Notes: a model not told the origin generated them from the letters alone. DNA of 39,822 nt from Flavobacteriales bacterium (GCA_002715345.1 PAYR01000009.1:1-39822); one strand, 5' to 3'. Numbered from the stretch's first letter, positions 16,656 through 24,680 are shown. Made by a program: numbers and translations.

Positions 16656-17612
16656 TTACTTAAAGAAAGAAGTAATTTTATCTGCTAGCTCTGTTCCAAT
16701 TCTATCTTGTGCTTCTAGTGTAGCAGCTCCAATATGTGGAGTTAAAGATACATTTGCTTGCATCAGTAGGTGAATGCTTGGAGTTGGTTCGTTCTCGAAA
16801 ACATCCAGACCTGCGTAGTCTAGTTTTCCTTTTTCTAAGGCAAAAATTAAGGCATCTTCATCAATTACTCCCCCACGGGCAGCATTTACGATTCCAGCCC
16901 CATCTTTCATCATGCCGATTTCTTCAGTGCCAATAACTGCTTTATCGCCAATTTTAGGGATGTGTAAAGTGATGAAATCCGATTTTTTAAGTACTTCTTC
17001 TAACGATGTAGGGATGATTTCAAAATTCATTGTTTGTCCGTTGAAGAAATTCAATTCAATGTTTACAGAATCTACGAACTTATCATGTGCAACTACATTC
17101 ATTCCTAATCCTATTGCTCGTTTAGCAACCTCTTGTCCAATACGACCAAAACCAATGATTCCTAAAGTTTTTCCAGCGAGTTCTTTTCCTTTTGCGTAAT
17201 TTTTTTTCAAATCTTTAAAGCTTAACTCTCCTTCTAGTGGCATTTGACGGTTGGCATCGTATAAGAAACGAACCATTCCAAAAAGATGAGCAAAAACCAA
17301 CTCTGCAACAGAAGCAGAAGATGCCGCAGGAGTGTTGATTACTTCTAGTCCTTTTTTTCTAGCATATTCAACATCAATATTATCCATTCCTACACCACCT
17401 CGACCAATCATTTTCAGTCCAGGGCAAGCATCAATTAAATTTTGTCTAACTTTTGTAGCTGAACGAACTAATAAAACAGCAATATCTTTTTCGTTAATAA
17501 CACTGGCTAATTGCTCTTGCGCTACTTTTTGTGTGATGACTTCAAAACCTGCTTTTTGTAATGATTTTTCTCCGCTAGCAGAGATGCCATCGTTTGCTAA
17601 TACCTTTATCAT
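16656..17612 (-). CDS. serA: D-3-phosphoglycerate dehydrogenase, short form
   Basis: Oxidises 3-phosphoglycerate to phosphohydroxypyruvate, the first step of serine synthesis. The 318-residue protein has the D-2-hydroxyacid dehydrogenase layout: NAD-binding Gly-Phe-Gly-Arg-Ile-Gly near 154-159, Asn-Ala-Ala-Arg-Gly-Gly-Val-Ile-Asp-Glu near 244-253 with the substrate Arg, a catalytic Glu in the Phe-Glu-Asn-Glu-Pro segment, and Thr-Pro-His-Ile-Gly-Ala near 292-297 with the catalytic His. The C-terminal ACT domain of long SerA is absent, so serine feedback through ACT is not expected. Its ATG overlaps the serC stop by 4 bp. Confidence 0.93.
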   Translation of the reverse strand: MIKVLANDGISASGEKSLQKAGFEVITQKVAQEQLASVINEKDIAVLLVRSATKVRQNLIDACPGLKMIGRGGVGMDNIDVEYARKKGLEVINTPAASSASVAELVFAHLFGMVRFLYDANRQMPLEGELSFKDLKKNYAKGKELAGKTLGIIGFGRIGQEVAKRAIGLGMNVVAHDKFVDSVNIELNFFNGQTMNFEIIPTSLEEVLKKSDFITLHIPKIGDKAVIGTEEIGMMKDGAGIVNAARGGVIDEDALIFALEKGKLDYAGLDVFENEPTPSIHLLMQANVSLTPHIGAATLEAQDRIGTELADKITSFFK

Positions 17613-18679
17613 AATGCTTTTCTTTCTAATTCCTGCATTACATCTACCAATACTTGAACACTTTCTAGTGGAAGTGCATTGTACATAGATGCTCTATATC
17701 CACCGACTGAGCGGTGTCCTTTTAATCCGTTACAACCTGCAGCTTGCCACATTTGATTGAATTCGCCTTCTAATGAAGAATCGTTTAACAAGAATGTAAC
17801 ATTCATATTAGATCGATCTTCTACAGCAGCAGTTCCAGTAAATAATGGATTTCTGTCAATCTCTCCATAAAGTAAATCAGCTTTGTCTTTATTTACTTTT
17901 TCAATCCATTGCACACCACCATTTTTCTTTAACCACTCTAATGTTAACATAGAAACATACACTGGAAAAACAGGAGGGGTGTTAAACATGCTGTCCTTTT
18001 TAATATGTGTAGTGTAGTCTAGCATTGTAGGGATAGTTCTGTTGGTTTTTCCTAAAACCTCATCTTTGACAATTACTAGTGTTGTTCCTGCAGGACCCAT
18101 GTTTTTTTGTGCTCCTGCATAAATCAAATCAAAATCAGCAACATTTACTTTTTTACTGAAAATATCAGAAGACATATCACATACCATTAAAGATGGAGTA
18201 GCAGGGAATTCCTTCATTTGTGTTCCGTATATGGTGTTGTTGGATGTGCAGTGAAAATAGTCAACATCAGTAGGGATTTTATATTCTTTGGGAATGTAAT
18301 TGTAATTCTTATTTTTTGAGCTTTCAACAACTACAGCATCACCTAGTAAAGATGCTTCTTTGATGGCCTTATTTGCCCAAGTTCCAGTATCTAGGTATGC
18401 GGCTTTACCTCCTTCTTTCATTAGGTTGTAAGGAACCATTAAGAATTCTAAACTTGCTCCTCCTTGTAAAAACAATACAGAATATCCTTCAGGAACCCCC
18501 AAAAGCTCTTTTACTAAAGAACGAGCATTCTCCATAACCGCAACAAAATCTGTGCTACGGTGAGAAATTTCAATAAGCGATAAGTCGATGTTGTTGAAGT
18601 TTAATACCGCTTCTGATGCTTGCTGAAACACCTCTTGTGGTAAGATGCATGGTCCAGCACTAAAATTGTGTTTTTTCAT
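17609..18679 (-). CDS. serC: Phosphoserine aminotransferase
   Basis: A PLP enzyme making phosphoserine from phosphohydroxypyruvate and glutamate, the second step of serine synthesis (also used in vitamin B6 synthesis in some bacteria). The 356-residue length is typical. Signatures: His-Asn-Phe-Ser-Ala-Gly-Pro near 4-10, Leu-Gln-Gly-Gly-Ala-Ser near 71-76, and Ala-Gly-Ala-Gln-Lys-Asn-Met-Gly-Pro-Ala-Gly near 188-198 with the PLP-binding Lys192. It is coupled to serA by a 4-bp overlap. The gene upstream ends 36 bp away. No clear promoter element was found, so co-transcription from upstream is possible. Confidence 0.97.
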   Translation of the reverse strand: MKKHNFSAGPCILPQEVFQQASEAVLNFNNIDLSLIEISHRSTDFVAVMENARSLVKELLGVPEGYSVLFLQGGASLEFLMVPYNLMKEGGKAAYLDTGTWANKAIKEASLLGDAVVVESSKNKNYNYIPKEYKIPTDVDYFHCTSNNTIYGTQMKEFPATPSLMVCDMSSDIFSKKVNVADFDLIYAGAQKNMGPAGTTLVIVKDEVLGKTNRTIPTMLDYTTHIKKDSMFNTPPVFPVYVSMLTLEWLKKNGGVQWIEKVNKDKADLLYGEIDRNPLFTGTAAVEDRSNMNVTFLLNDSSLEGEFNQMWQAAGCNGLKGHRSVGGYRASMYNALPLESVQVLVDVMQELERKAL

Positions 18680-18715
18680 CTTAAATGATTTGAGTGCAAA
18701 TGTCTATTTTATTTC

Positions 18716-19567
18716 TTATTTAGGGAATAAACCATTCCCTAATTTTTTTTTTGCTGGAATATTGATTTGCTCTATGGTCTCGACATTTTCTTCAAAAATA
18801 AACTTACCGTTTCGTAGGTTCAATGCATCAACACTGCCATCAGGAACATAAAAATCATACAAGCCTTTTACTCCTTCGCTTAAAGGAATGAGGTGTGTGA
18901 AAAGGATTCGTTCTTCTTTTGTATGGTATTTCATAGAGGCAGAAGCATCCTCTTTGTATTCGATGATAAATCTATTTTGAGGCTTTTTTCCAATCTTGAA
19001 AATGGGTGCACCAAAAGTCAAATCTCTACTTATGGTTAATACATCCGCAATTTTTTTATTGCTTCTATCATCATTGCCATCCCAACCCAGTAAAACATAA
19101 TATTTACGCTTTCCTCTTTTAATGGTTTCTAACTGATAATAAAGTGCGCCAATCCACTGGTTGTTTTGGAGCTTCATTTTTTCTGGCTCGCGTAATTCAT
19201 CTTCAATGGCTTCTAAGTAAGCTACATTATATTTGTTCTGATAGTTGTAGTATTGAACGATTGCTTCGTATCTATAGGTTCCATTATCTTGAGGGATTAC
19301 CCAATTTATGAATCGAACTTTATTGTCATCACTTGTAAGAATAGCGACTGTGCTTAAAGAGTCGAAAGGGTATTTCATGGATTTAGCTTCATCCAAAACA
19401 GGTTCCCATAACTCTAAAAACTTTTCGTTAGCAGCTTGGCGTTCGTTATCATTAGCGCCTTGTAAAATGGTAGAGGATATGCGCATCAAGCTATCCTCGT
19501 AAGCCATGAATAATTTCTTTTGAGAAAAAGCACTCATGGGGATAATGAAAATAAAAAACCGCAACAT
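18716..19567 (-). CDS. Secreted protein of unknown function
   Basis: I do not recognise this family. The frame is open from an ATG at 19612, right after the ferredoxin stop. A second ATG at 19567 gives a far better signal peptide (Met-Leu-Arg, hydrophobic core, cleavage near Ala-Phe-Ser before Gln), so I prefer it; the longer form would add 15 polar residues. The mature part is about 270 residues, mixed alpha and beta, rich in Tyr, Lys and Asp, with Leu-Leu-Gly-Trp-Asp-Gly-Asn-Asp near the middle, and no catalytic motif I know. A terminator-like hairpin overlaps its first codons. It sits between ferredoxin and serC on the same strand. Confidence 0.65.
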   Translation of the reverse strand: MLRFFIFIIPMSAFSQKKLFMAYEDSLMRISSTILQGANDNERQAANEKFLELWEPVLDEAKSMKYPFDSLSTVAILTSDDNKVRFINWVIPQDNGTYRYEAIVQYYNYQNKYNVAYLEAIEDELREPEKMKLQNNQWIGALYYQLETIKRGKRKYYVLLGWDGNDDRSNKKIADVLTISRDLTFGAPIFKIGKKPQNRFIIEYKEDASASMKYHTKEERILFTHLIPLSEGVKGLYDFYVPDGSVDALNLRNGKFIFEENVETIEQINIPAKKKLGNGLFPK

Positions 19568-19589
19568 CCAAACTTGAGTTATTGCGGTT
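19551..19589 (-). terminator. Terminator-like hairpin inside the signal-peptide codons
   Basis: AACCGCAA and TTGCGGTT (19557-19564 and 19582-19589) form an 8-bp perfect stem with a 17-base loop. On the minus strand the stem is followed by TTTTATTTTC. It lies 24 bp after the ferredoxin stop, in the right place to end that transcript, but the T-tract is also the coding sequence for the hydrophobic signal peptide of the next gene. Confidence 0.55.
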
Positions 19590-19612
19590 GTATTTTGTGG
19601 TGTGTAACTCAT

Positions 19613-19960
19613 TTAAGCGTGTAAAAAGTCTTTTTTCTCTAATAACTCTTCTTCTGTCTCTACATTATCGTCATCATCTACACAGCAATCTACAGGACAT
19701 ACTGCAGCACATTGTGGTTCATCATGAAATCCTATACATTCAGTACATTTATCTGTAACGATGTAGTAAACATCATAATCTACTGGCTCTTGAGAATCAT
19801 CCGCATCATACTCGCCTCCACTTTTTGGGGTTACTGTTCCGATTAATGAAGTTCCATCGGAAAACTGCCATTCCATACCACCCTCATATATAGCGTTGTT
19901 TGGACATTCTGGCTCGCAAGCTCCACAGTTGATGCATTCATCTGTAATTTTAATTGCCAT
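19613..19960 (-). CDS. 2[4Fe-4S] ferredoxin, Alv-type-like
   Basis: A small electron carrier of 115 residues. Cluster 1 uses Cys9-x2-Cys12-x2-Cys15-x3-Cys19-Pro. Cluster 2 has Cys-x2-Cys-x8-Cys-x3-Cys-Pro from about residue 73, the longer spacing typical of Chromatium-type ferredoxins. An acidic insertion lies between them, and an acidic helix closes the protein. It diverges from the acyl-CoA reductase gene over 61 bp with facing promoters. Its redox partner is not shown by the sequence. Confidence 0.92.
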   Translation of the reverse strand: MAIKITDECINCGACEPECPNNAIYEGGMEWQFSDGTSLIGTVTPKSGGEYDADDSQEPVDYDVYYIVTDKCTECIGFHDEPQCAAVCPVDCCVDDDDNVETEEELLEKKDFLHA

Positions 19961-19990
19961 AGTACAGATTAATGTTGGTTAAAATAGTTT

Positions 19991-19998
19991 TAGTTTTG
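19991..19998 (+). promoter_or_regulatory. -7 element of the acyl-CoA reductase gene
   Basis: TAGTTTTG is a perfect TAnnTTTG match, 23 bp before the ATG at 20022. It lies five bases from the facing -7 element of the ferredoxin gene, and TTTG-CAGTA-CAAA at the centre is an inverted repeat. No clear -33 was found. Confidence 0.5.
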
Positions 19999-20003
19999 CA
20001 GTA

Positions 20004-20011
20004 CAAATATA
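20004..20011 (-). promoter_or_regulatory. -7 element of the ferredoxin gene
   Basis: The minus strand reads TATATTTG, a perfect match, 43 bp before the ferredoxin ATG. A TTTC at 20031-20034 (minus strand) is a fair -33 with a 19-bp spacer, and it lies inside the first codons of the divergent gene. Confidence 0.55.
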
Positions 20012-20021
20012 GGATATCACA

Positions 20022-21032
20022 ATGACTATTGAAAGTAGAATACAAGCCTTAGTGCAACTTGGAAGTCTTCTAAATAAGTATGCGAAATCTAGAGGTGAGG
20101 CGGGTAGCAAATTGGAATTAGCTATTAACAGAGCTAGTATTTACAACGGTTGGTTTACGGCTAATAATGTTCGAAAAGCGCTTGCAGCAATAGTGGAAAT
20201 GCTTTCAAAAGATCAATTAAAAGCATGGTCTAGTGCATATAAATTAGATGGAGATAAGCGTGTAGCTATTATTATGGCAGGAAACATTCCTTTGGTTGGT
20301 TTTCATGACTTGCTTTCTGTTTTAGTTAGCGGTCATACAGCAATAGTGAAAATGTCTTCGGATGATAATCAGTTGTTACCTATCATTGTTGAAGCTTTAA
20401 AAACAATAGAACCGAATTTTACTGATAAAATTCATTTTACAGAAGATAAGATGGAAAACTTTGATGCGGTTATTGCTACAGGGAGTGATAATTCAGCTCG
20501 ATATTTTGAACATTATTTTGGTAAGTATCCTAATATCATTAGAAAATCGAGAAGCTCGGTGGCTATCTTAGATGGGTCAGAATCTGAAGAAGAGTTGAAG
20601 GGCTTGGCTAATGATGTGTTTCAATATTTCGGATTAGGATGTAGAAGTATCTCTAAAGTCTTCTTGCCAAAGGATTATGATTTGAACTTATTGTTCAATG
20701 CTTTTTATGCACATAATGAAGTAATTGATAATAAAAAATACGGTAATAACTACGACTACAATAAGGCTGTTTATATGATGGGACAGCACGACATAACAGA
20801 AAATGGATTCTTAATAATGAAGCAAGAAACTGCTTTGAAATCACCAGTTAGTGTGTTGCATTACGAGTTATATGATGATTTAGAGTTAGTGCACAGACTT
20901 GTAGCTGATTACCAAGAGAAAATACAATGTGTGACTGGAAGAGGTTTTATCCCTTTTGGAAAAGCTCAATGTCCTACATTATACGATTATGCTGATGGTG
21001 TCGATACCATGGAGTTTTTACAGTCACTTTAA
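20022..21032 (+). CDS. LuxC-type acyl-CoA reductase
   Basis: Belongs to the LuxC/acyl-CoA reductase family, an aldehyde-dehydrogenase-like fold that reduces an acyl group to an aldehyde with NADPH through an acyl-cysteine. The catalytic Cys is Cys207 in Phe-Gly-Leu-Gly-Cys-Arg-Ser. Other marks are Ala-Gly-Asn-Ile-Pro-Leu-Val-Gly-Phe-His near 86-95 and Arg-Lys-Ser-Arg-Ser-Ser-Val-Ala near 164-171. At 336 residues it is shorter than LuxC of luminous bacteria (about 480), and no luxA or luxB is present, so this is not light production. The substrate is unknown. It ends in a 4-bp convergent overlap with the next gene. Confidence 0.85.
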   Translation: MTIESRIQALVQLGSLLNKYAKSRGEAGSKLELAINRASIYNGWFTANNVRKALAAIVEMLSKDQLKAWSSAYKLDGDKRVAIIMAGNIPLVGFHDLLSVLVSGHTAIVKMSSDDNQLLPIIVEALKTIEPNFTDKIHFTEDKMENFDAVIATGSDNSARYFEHYFGKYPNIIRKSRSSVAILDGSESEEELKGLANDVFQYFGLGCRSISKVFLPKDYDLNLLFNAFYAHNEVIDNKKYGNNYDYNKAVYMMGQHDITENGFLIMKQETALKSPVSVLHYELYDDLELVHRLVADYQEKIQCVTGRGFIPFGKAQCPTLYDYADGVDTMEFLQSL

Positions 21033-22489
21033 TCTACTTTTTCGTAAGCCCCTAAATCAGGAAGTCCGCTTCTAGTATTTCCTAAAATATCTTGTGAAAT
21101 ATCTGTTTCAATTCCAGCATCAATTGCAGGAGAAATTTGGTGTAGTTGATAATTGTCTTCTTGAGTATTTACAAACAAGGAATCGCTATTTTGAATTTTG
21201 ATAGAGTTGTTTTCTTCTAAATAGGTTAGGCTAGAGTCGGGATGTAATTTAAGTAGGCAGTTATTAAAACTGTAATTAAATGTAGCAGCAGTATTTTCTT
21301 GTAACTCAATTTCTACAGGTAGTGAGCCACTAATAATACAATTGGTAAAACTAGCTTCTTGCAAGTCTCTTAGCTGAATATTCCCATTAGCGTCTTCGTA
21401 AAAGTTGTTTAATAGAATAGAAGGTGTATTTCTAGATGAAAAACTCCAGTAATTAGCAAAGGTAGAATGTTTAAAATCATAAGTGCCACCAATGTTTAAC
21501 ACCATAGCATAACGACCACAATCGCTAATCACATTATTTTCTCCCACAACGTGGCTGCCTTGAGCAAATATACCAATATCGCTCATGTGTTCTATTATGG
21601 TGTTTTTTACTGTTAAGGTTGGATTGTTATTACCAATGGTGTCTGCATGTAGTCCAACAGTACCATTTCTAATAATGGCGTAATTCACTTCATTATCAAC
21701 ACTTCCAGGAGTAAACCAAATTCTATCCCACTGACCAGCTACATTTTCATACCATTCATCTAGACGATCTCCTTGAAAAAGGACTTCATTGTTTAGTTCT
21801 CCTTCAATTTTCAGTGTCCCTCCATTCTCTGCTAACAAAGGGTTTCCTACAATAATTCCTGAGTTTTTATGGAAGTAGATTTGACAGCCTTCATTAATGG
21901 TTAAAGTAGCATTTGGCTCTACAATTACATACCCATAAATTACATGAGGAAGGCTGTTGTTCCATGTTGTGTTTTCAGTGATGGAGTGATATTTGTAATT
22001 GACAGTATCAGCACCACTCATAAAAAAGTTGTCATGGGGGGTATAGAAATTGGCATTTTGTCCATAAGCGACTAAATCTACATTTTGTGTTTTTCCATTG
22101 GTTACAAATAGGAGTGAGTCGGTTACTAAATAAGGGAGATTTCCATCAACAGGGTTGATGGTTGCTTCTACAAAAATATAGATAGAGTCATGAGCTGCAA
22201 TTTTGATATTTTCAGCATGTGTTCCTGAAACACCATCTACATTAATTCGATATACTCCTTCGGAATTGAGGTTGGCTAAATCGATAGAGTTAATACTGAC
22301 AGAGTTATTGTTTCTATTGTATACTTTTAGCGTGTGTGTAGTGCTTCCAACGCTAGTAAATACAGTGTCAAAAATGATAGTGTCAGTAGAGAATTGTAAT
22401 TCTCCGGGGCCACTTTCAGCAAAAAATTCTCTCTTACAAGCATTAAGAGAAAGGATAACTAACAGGGTTAAAATAATTCTTTTTAGCAT
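21029..22489 (-). CDS. Right-handed beta-helix lipoprotein
   Basis: A 486-residue predicted lipoprotein. The signal ends in Leu-Asn-Ala-Cys with the lipidated Cys18, followed by Lys-Arg-Glu, which is not the usual Ser-Asp-Asp surface signal. Residues about 30-130 form an immunoglobulin-like strand domain with Phe-Asp-Thr-Val-Phe-Thr-Ser-Val-Gly-Ser. Residues about 180-440 show the repeating short strands and Asn turns of a right-handed beta-helix. The C-terminus Gly-Leu-Pro-Asp-Leu-Gly-Ala-Tyr-Glu is the ending seen in choice-of-anchor polysaccharide-associated proteins. A carbohydrate-binding or structural role is plausible, but no catalytic set is visible. Confidence 0.82.
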   Translation of the reverse strand: MLKRIILTLLVILSLNACKREFFAESGPGELQFSTDTIIFDTVFTSVGSTTHTLKVYNRNNNSVSINSIDLANLNSEGVYRINVDGVSGTHAENIKIAAHDSIYIFVEATINPVDGNLPYLVTDSLLFVTNGKTQNVDLVAYGQNANFYTPHDNFFMSGADTVNYKYHSITENTTWNNSLPHVIYGYVIVEPNATLTINEGCQIYFHKNSGIIVGNPLLAENGGTLKIEGELNNEVLFQGDRLDEWYENVAGQWDRIWFTPGSVDNEVNYAIIRNGTVGLHADTIGNNNPTLTVKNTIIEHMSDIGIFAQGSHVVGENNVISDCGRYAMVLNIGGTYDFKHSTFANYWSFSSRNTPSILLNNFYEDANGNIQLRDLQEASFTNCIISGSLPVEIELQENTAATFNYSFNNCLLKLHPDSSLTYLEENNSIKIQNSDSLFVNTQEDNYQLHQISPAIDAGIETDISQDILGNTRSGLPDLGAYEKVD

Positions 22490-22506
22490 TTTGAAAAAAT
22501 CAGTTA

Positions 22507-22514
22507 CAAAGATA
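22507..22514 (-). promoter_or_regulatory. -7 element of the beta-helix lipoprotein gene
   Basis: The minus strand reads TATCTTTG, a full TAnnTTTG match, 17 bp before the ATG, predicting a leader of about a dozen bases. Confidence 0.45.
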
Positions 22515-22569
22515 TAAGATTTAACGAAGGATAATTAAGATTCGTATGCTGTAAAAAGAATGAAGACGG

Positions 22570-22601
22570 TTTGGTATATTTCAGACAAGAGCGTATATTT
22601 G
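22570..22601 (+). promoter_or_regulatory. Promoter of the L31 gene
   Basis: TTTG at 22570-22573 and TATATTTG at 22594-22601 are separated by 20 bp, a near-ideal Bacteroidota sigma-A promoter and the best in this window. It predicts a start near 22606 and a leader of about 55 bases before the L31 ATG. Confidence 0.8.
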
Positions 22602-22604
22602 CAG

Positions 22605-22650
22605 CCCTAAATCGTAGGGTAGGAAGACAATAATTGTTTCACCTACGGCT
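22605..22650 (+). promoter_or_regulatory. Structured 5' leader of the L31 gene
   Basis: The leader can form a small hairpin CCCTA/TAGGG (22605-22609 with 22615-22619). It can instead form a longer one in which CGTAGG (22613-22618) or GTAGG (22619-22623) pairs with CCTACG (22642-22647). These use overlapping bases, so they exclude each other. Ribosomal protein L31 leaders that control their own gene are known in several phyla; whether this is one is inference. Confidence 0.4.
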
Positions 22651-22663
22651 AAATTAAATTAAG

Positions 22664-22918
22664 ATGAAAAAAGGAATTCACCCAGAAAACTACAGACTTG
22701 TTGTCATGAAAGATATGTCGACAGGTTATTCGATTTTAACAAAATCGACTGCAGCTAGTAAAGAAAATGTTAAATGGGAAGATGGTAATGAATACCCATT
22801 GATTAAGATGGAAATCTCTTCAGACTCTCACCCTTTCTACACAGGTAAAATGAAGTTAGTGGATACTGCAGGTCGTATTGACAAGTTCAAGAACAAATAC
22901 GCAAAGTTCGCTAAATAA
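22664..22918 (+). CDS. rpmE2: Ribosomal protein L31, type B
   Basis: An 84-residue protein of the large ribosomal subunit. The start [10 protein letters not shown] and the Ser-His-Pro-Phe-Tyr-Thr-Gly-Lys segment near 55-62 are typical of type B L31. It contains no cysteine at all, so it cannot hold the zinc that type A L31 carries. It stands alone with a strong promoter, a folded leader and a strong terminator, so it is a single-gene unit. Confidence 0.96.
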   Translation: MKKGIHPENYRLVVMKDMSTGYSILTKSTAASKENVKWEDGNEYPLIKMEISSDSHPFYTGKMKLVDTAGRIDKFKNKYAKFAK

Positions 22919-22939
22919 GTCAAGTGTTTAAACATAAGC

Positions 22940-22975
22940 AAAACCCCAATCTTTATGGATTGGGGTTTTCTTTTA
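22940..22975 (+). terminator. Terminator of the L31 gene
   Basis: A perfect 12-bp stem, AAAACCCCAATC with GATTGGGGTTTT (22940-22951 and 22958-22969), with a six-base loop, then CTTTTA. It lies 21 bp after the L31 stop. Confidence 0.93.
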
Positions 22976-22990
22976 TCAATCATTTAAATA

Positions 22991-23019
22991 ACAAAAAAGC
23001 CCCAGTCTAAAGAGTAGGG
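22991..23019 (-). terminator. Terminator of pckA, near copy of the one at 5522-5550
   Basis: On the minus strand, CCCTACTC pairs with GACTGGGG (one T-G pair, one C-C mismatch) around TTTA, then C and six T follow. It lies 24 bp past the pckA stop and shares 27 of 29 bases with the terminator at 5522-5550. Confidence 0.8.
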
Positions 23020-23043
23020 TTTCATTTTTTATATAGTTGAAAT

Positions 23044-24654
23044 TTAAGTGATAACAGTAGCCTTAGGTGCTGCAGCCATAATTTCATCGTTTGCGTATTC
23101 TGAGAACTGCTCGAAGTTTCTGTTAAATGCTTCTGCTAATTCGTTTGCTTTGGCATCATAAGCGTTCTTATTTTCCCAAGTGTTTCTAGGGTTTAATAAT
23201 TCAGAAGGAATATTAGGGCAGATACTCGGCATTTGTAGCCCGAAGATATTGTGAGTTTCGAAACCTATATTTTCTAATTCTCCATTTAAGGCAGCAGTAA
23301 TCATAGCACGTGTGTATTTCAAAATCATTCTTGATCCAACACCATATTCGCCACCAGACCAACCTGTATTTACAAGCCACACATTTACATTGTGTTCTTG
23401 CATTTTATCTCCCAACATTTCCGCATACTTAGTAGGATGTAAAGGCATGAATGGAGCACCAAAACAAGCAGAGAAAGTTGTTTGTGGTTCTGTTATTCCT
23501 GCTTCGGTTCCTGCTACTTTTGCAGTATATCCTGAAATGAAATGATACATTGCCTGACCAGGAGTTAGCTTAGAGATTGGAGGAAGTACTCCAAAAGCAT
23601 CACAAGTCAAGAAGAAAATATTTTTAGGATTTTCGCCAATAGAAGGAGTTGCAATATTTCTAATGTGGTGGATAGGGTAGCTTACGCGTGTGTTTTCGGT
23701 TTTGCTTCCGTCTTTAAAATCAACCTCATTAGTGCCTGCTTTAAAAGAGATATTCTCTAATAAAGCACCTGGTTTGATAGCTGCAAAGATGTCTGGTTCT
23801 TTTTCAGCTGTCAGGTCGATACATTTAGCATAACAGCCGCCTTCAAAATTGAAAACACTATTGTCACTCCAACCGTGCTCATCATCACCAATTAAATTTC
23901 TGTTTGGATCTGCAGAAAGGGTAGTTTTACCTGTTCCTGACAAACCAAAGAATACAGCAGTGTCACCTTCTTTTCCAATGTTGGCAGAACAGTGCATCGC
24001 CAATACATTTTTCTGATATGGAAGAATGAAGTTCAAAGCAGAGAAAATACCTTTTTTAATTTCGCCTGTGTAGCCTGTTCCTCCAATCAAAATAGTCTTT
24101 TTACTGAAATTTAAGATTGCGAAGTTATGCTGACGCGTTCCATCTACAGATGCATCTGCCATAAAGCCAGGAGCATTGATGATTATCCATTCAGCATCAA
24201 AATTGTCAATTTCATGAGTAGTAGGCCTTAAGAACATGTTATGTGCAAACATGTTCGACCATGGGTATTCGTTAACTACACGGATGTTCATGCGATATGC
24301 ATCATCAGCACAAGCATAAGCATCACGCACATATAGTTCTTTTCCTGATAGATAGTTTATTAACTTCTCGTAAAGAGCTTCAAATTTGTCTGAATCAAAA
24401 GGAAGGTTTATATCTCCCCACCAAACGCTGTTTTCGGTAATAGCGTCTTTTACAATGAAACGATCTTTTGGAGAACGTCCTGTAAACTCTCCTGTATTGA
24501 TAGTAATAGCACCGCTACTAGTTAATTCAGCCTGATTTAAATCAATGGCTATTTGTGTAAGTTCTTCTGAAGATAGGTTCCAGTGGGCAGTAGCATCTTT
24601 AATTCCGTAGTTCTTTACAGATGCGTTTGCTGCTCTTCGTCCTGTTTCATTCAT
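23044..24654 (-). CDS. pckA: Phosphoenolpyruvate carboxykinase (ATP)
   Basis: Converts oxaloacetate and ATP to PEP, CO2 and ADP; it is the gluconeogenic entry or, in some bacteria, a CO2-fixing step. The 536-residue length is normal. Motifs: Thr-Gly-Arg-Ser-Pro-Lys-Asp-Arg-Phe near 58-66, Gly-Gly-Thr-Gly-Tyr-Thr-Gly-Glu-Ile-Lys near 191-200, the kinase-type P-loop Gly-Leu-Ser-Gly-Thr-Gly-Lys-Thr-Thr-Leu-Ser at 227-237, and Ile-Gly-Asp-Asp-Glu-His-Gly-Trp near 245-252. It is flanked by its own promoter and terminator. Confidence 0.98.
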   Translation of the reverse strand: MNETGRRAANASVKNYGIKDATAHWNLSSEELTQIAIDLNQAELTSSGAITINTGEFTGRSPKDRFIVKDAITENSVWWGDINLPFDSDKFEALYEKLINYLSGKELYVRDAYACADDAYRMNIRVVNEYPWSNMFAHNMFLRPTTHEIDNFDAEWIIINAPGFMADASVDGTRQHNFAILNFSKKTILIGGTGYTGEIKKGIFSALNFILPYQKNVLAMHCSANIGKEGDTAVFFGLSGTGKTTLSADPNRNLIGDDEHGWSDNSVFNFEGGCYAKCIDLTAEKEPDIFAAIKPGALLENISFKAGTNEVDFKDGSKTENTRVSYPIHHIRNIATPSIGENPKNIFFLTCDAFGVLPPISKLTPGQAMYHFISGYTAKVAGTEAGITEPQTTFSACFGAPFMPLHPTKYAEMLGDKMQEHNVNVWLVNTGWSGGEYGVGSRMILKYTRAMITAALNGELENIGFETHNIFGLQMPSICPNIPSELLNPRNTWENKNAYDAKANELAEAFNRNFEQFSEYANDEIMAAAPKATVIT

Positions 24655-24680
24655 AGTATCTTTCTATTGTTTAGAGATTG

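Noticed and set aside
16912-17199. Plus-strand open frame of 95 codons opposite serA
   Set aside because: It lies wholly within the conserved serA gene, has composition mirroring it and no initiation context. It is a shadow frame, as are the others opposite dnaN, pckA, gap and gcvT.
20022-21032. LuxC homologue as a sign of bioluminescence
   Set aside because: No luxA, luxB, luxD or luxE genes are nearby, and short LuxC-like acyl-CoA reductases occur in non-luminous Bacteroidota.
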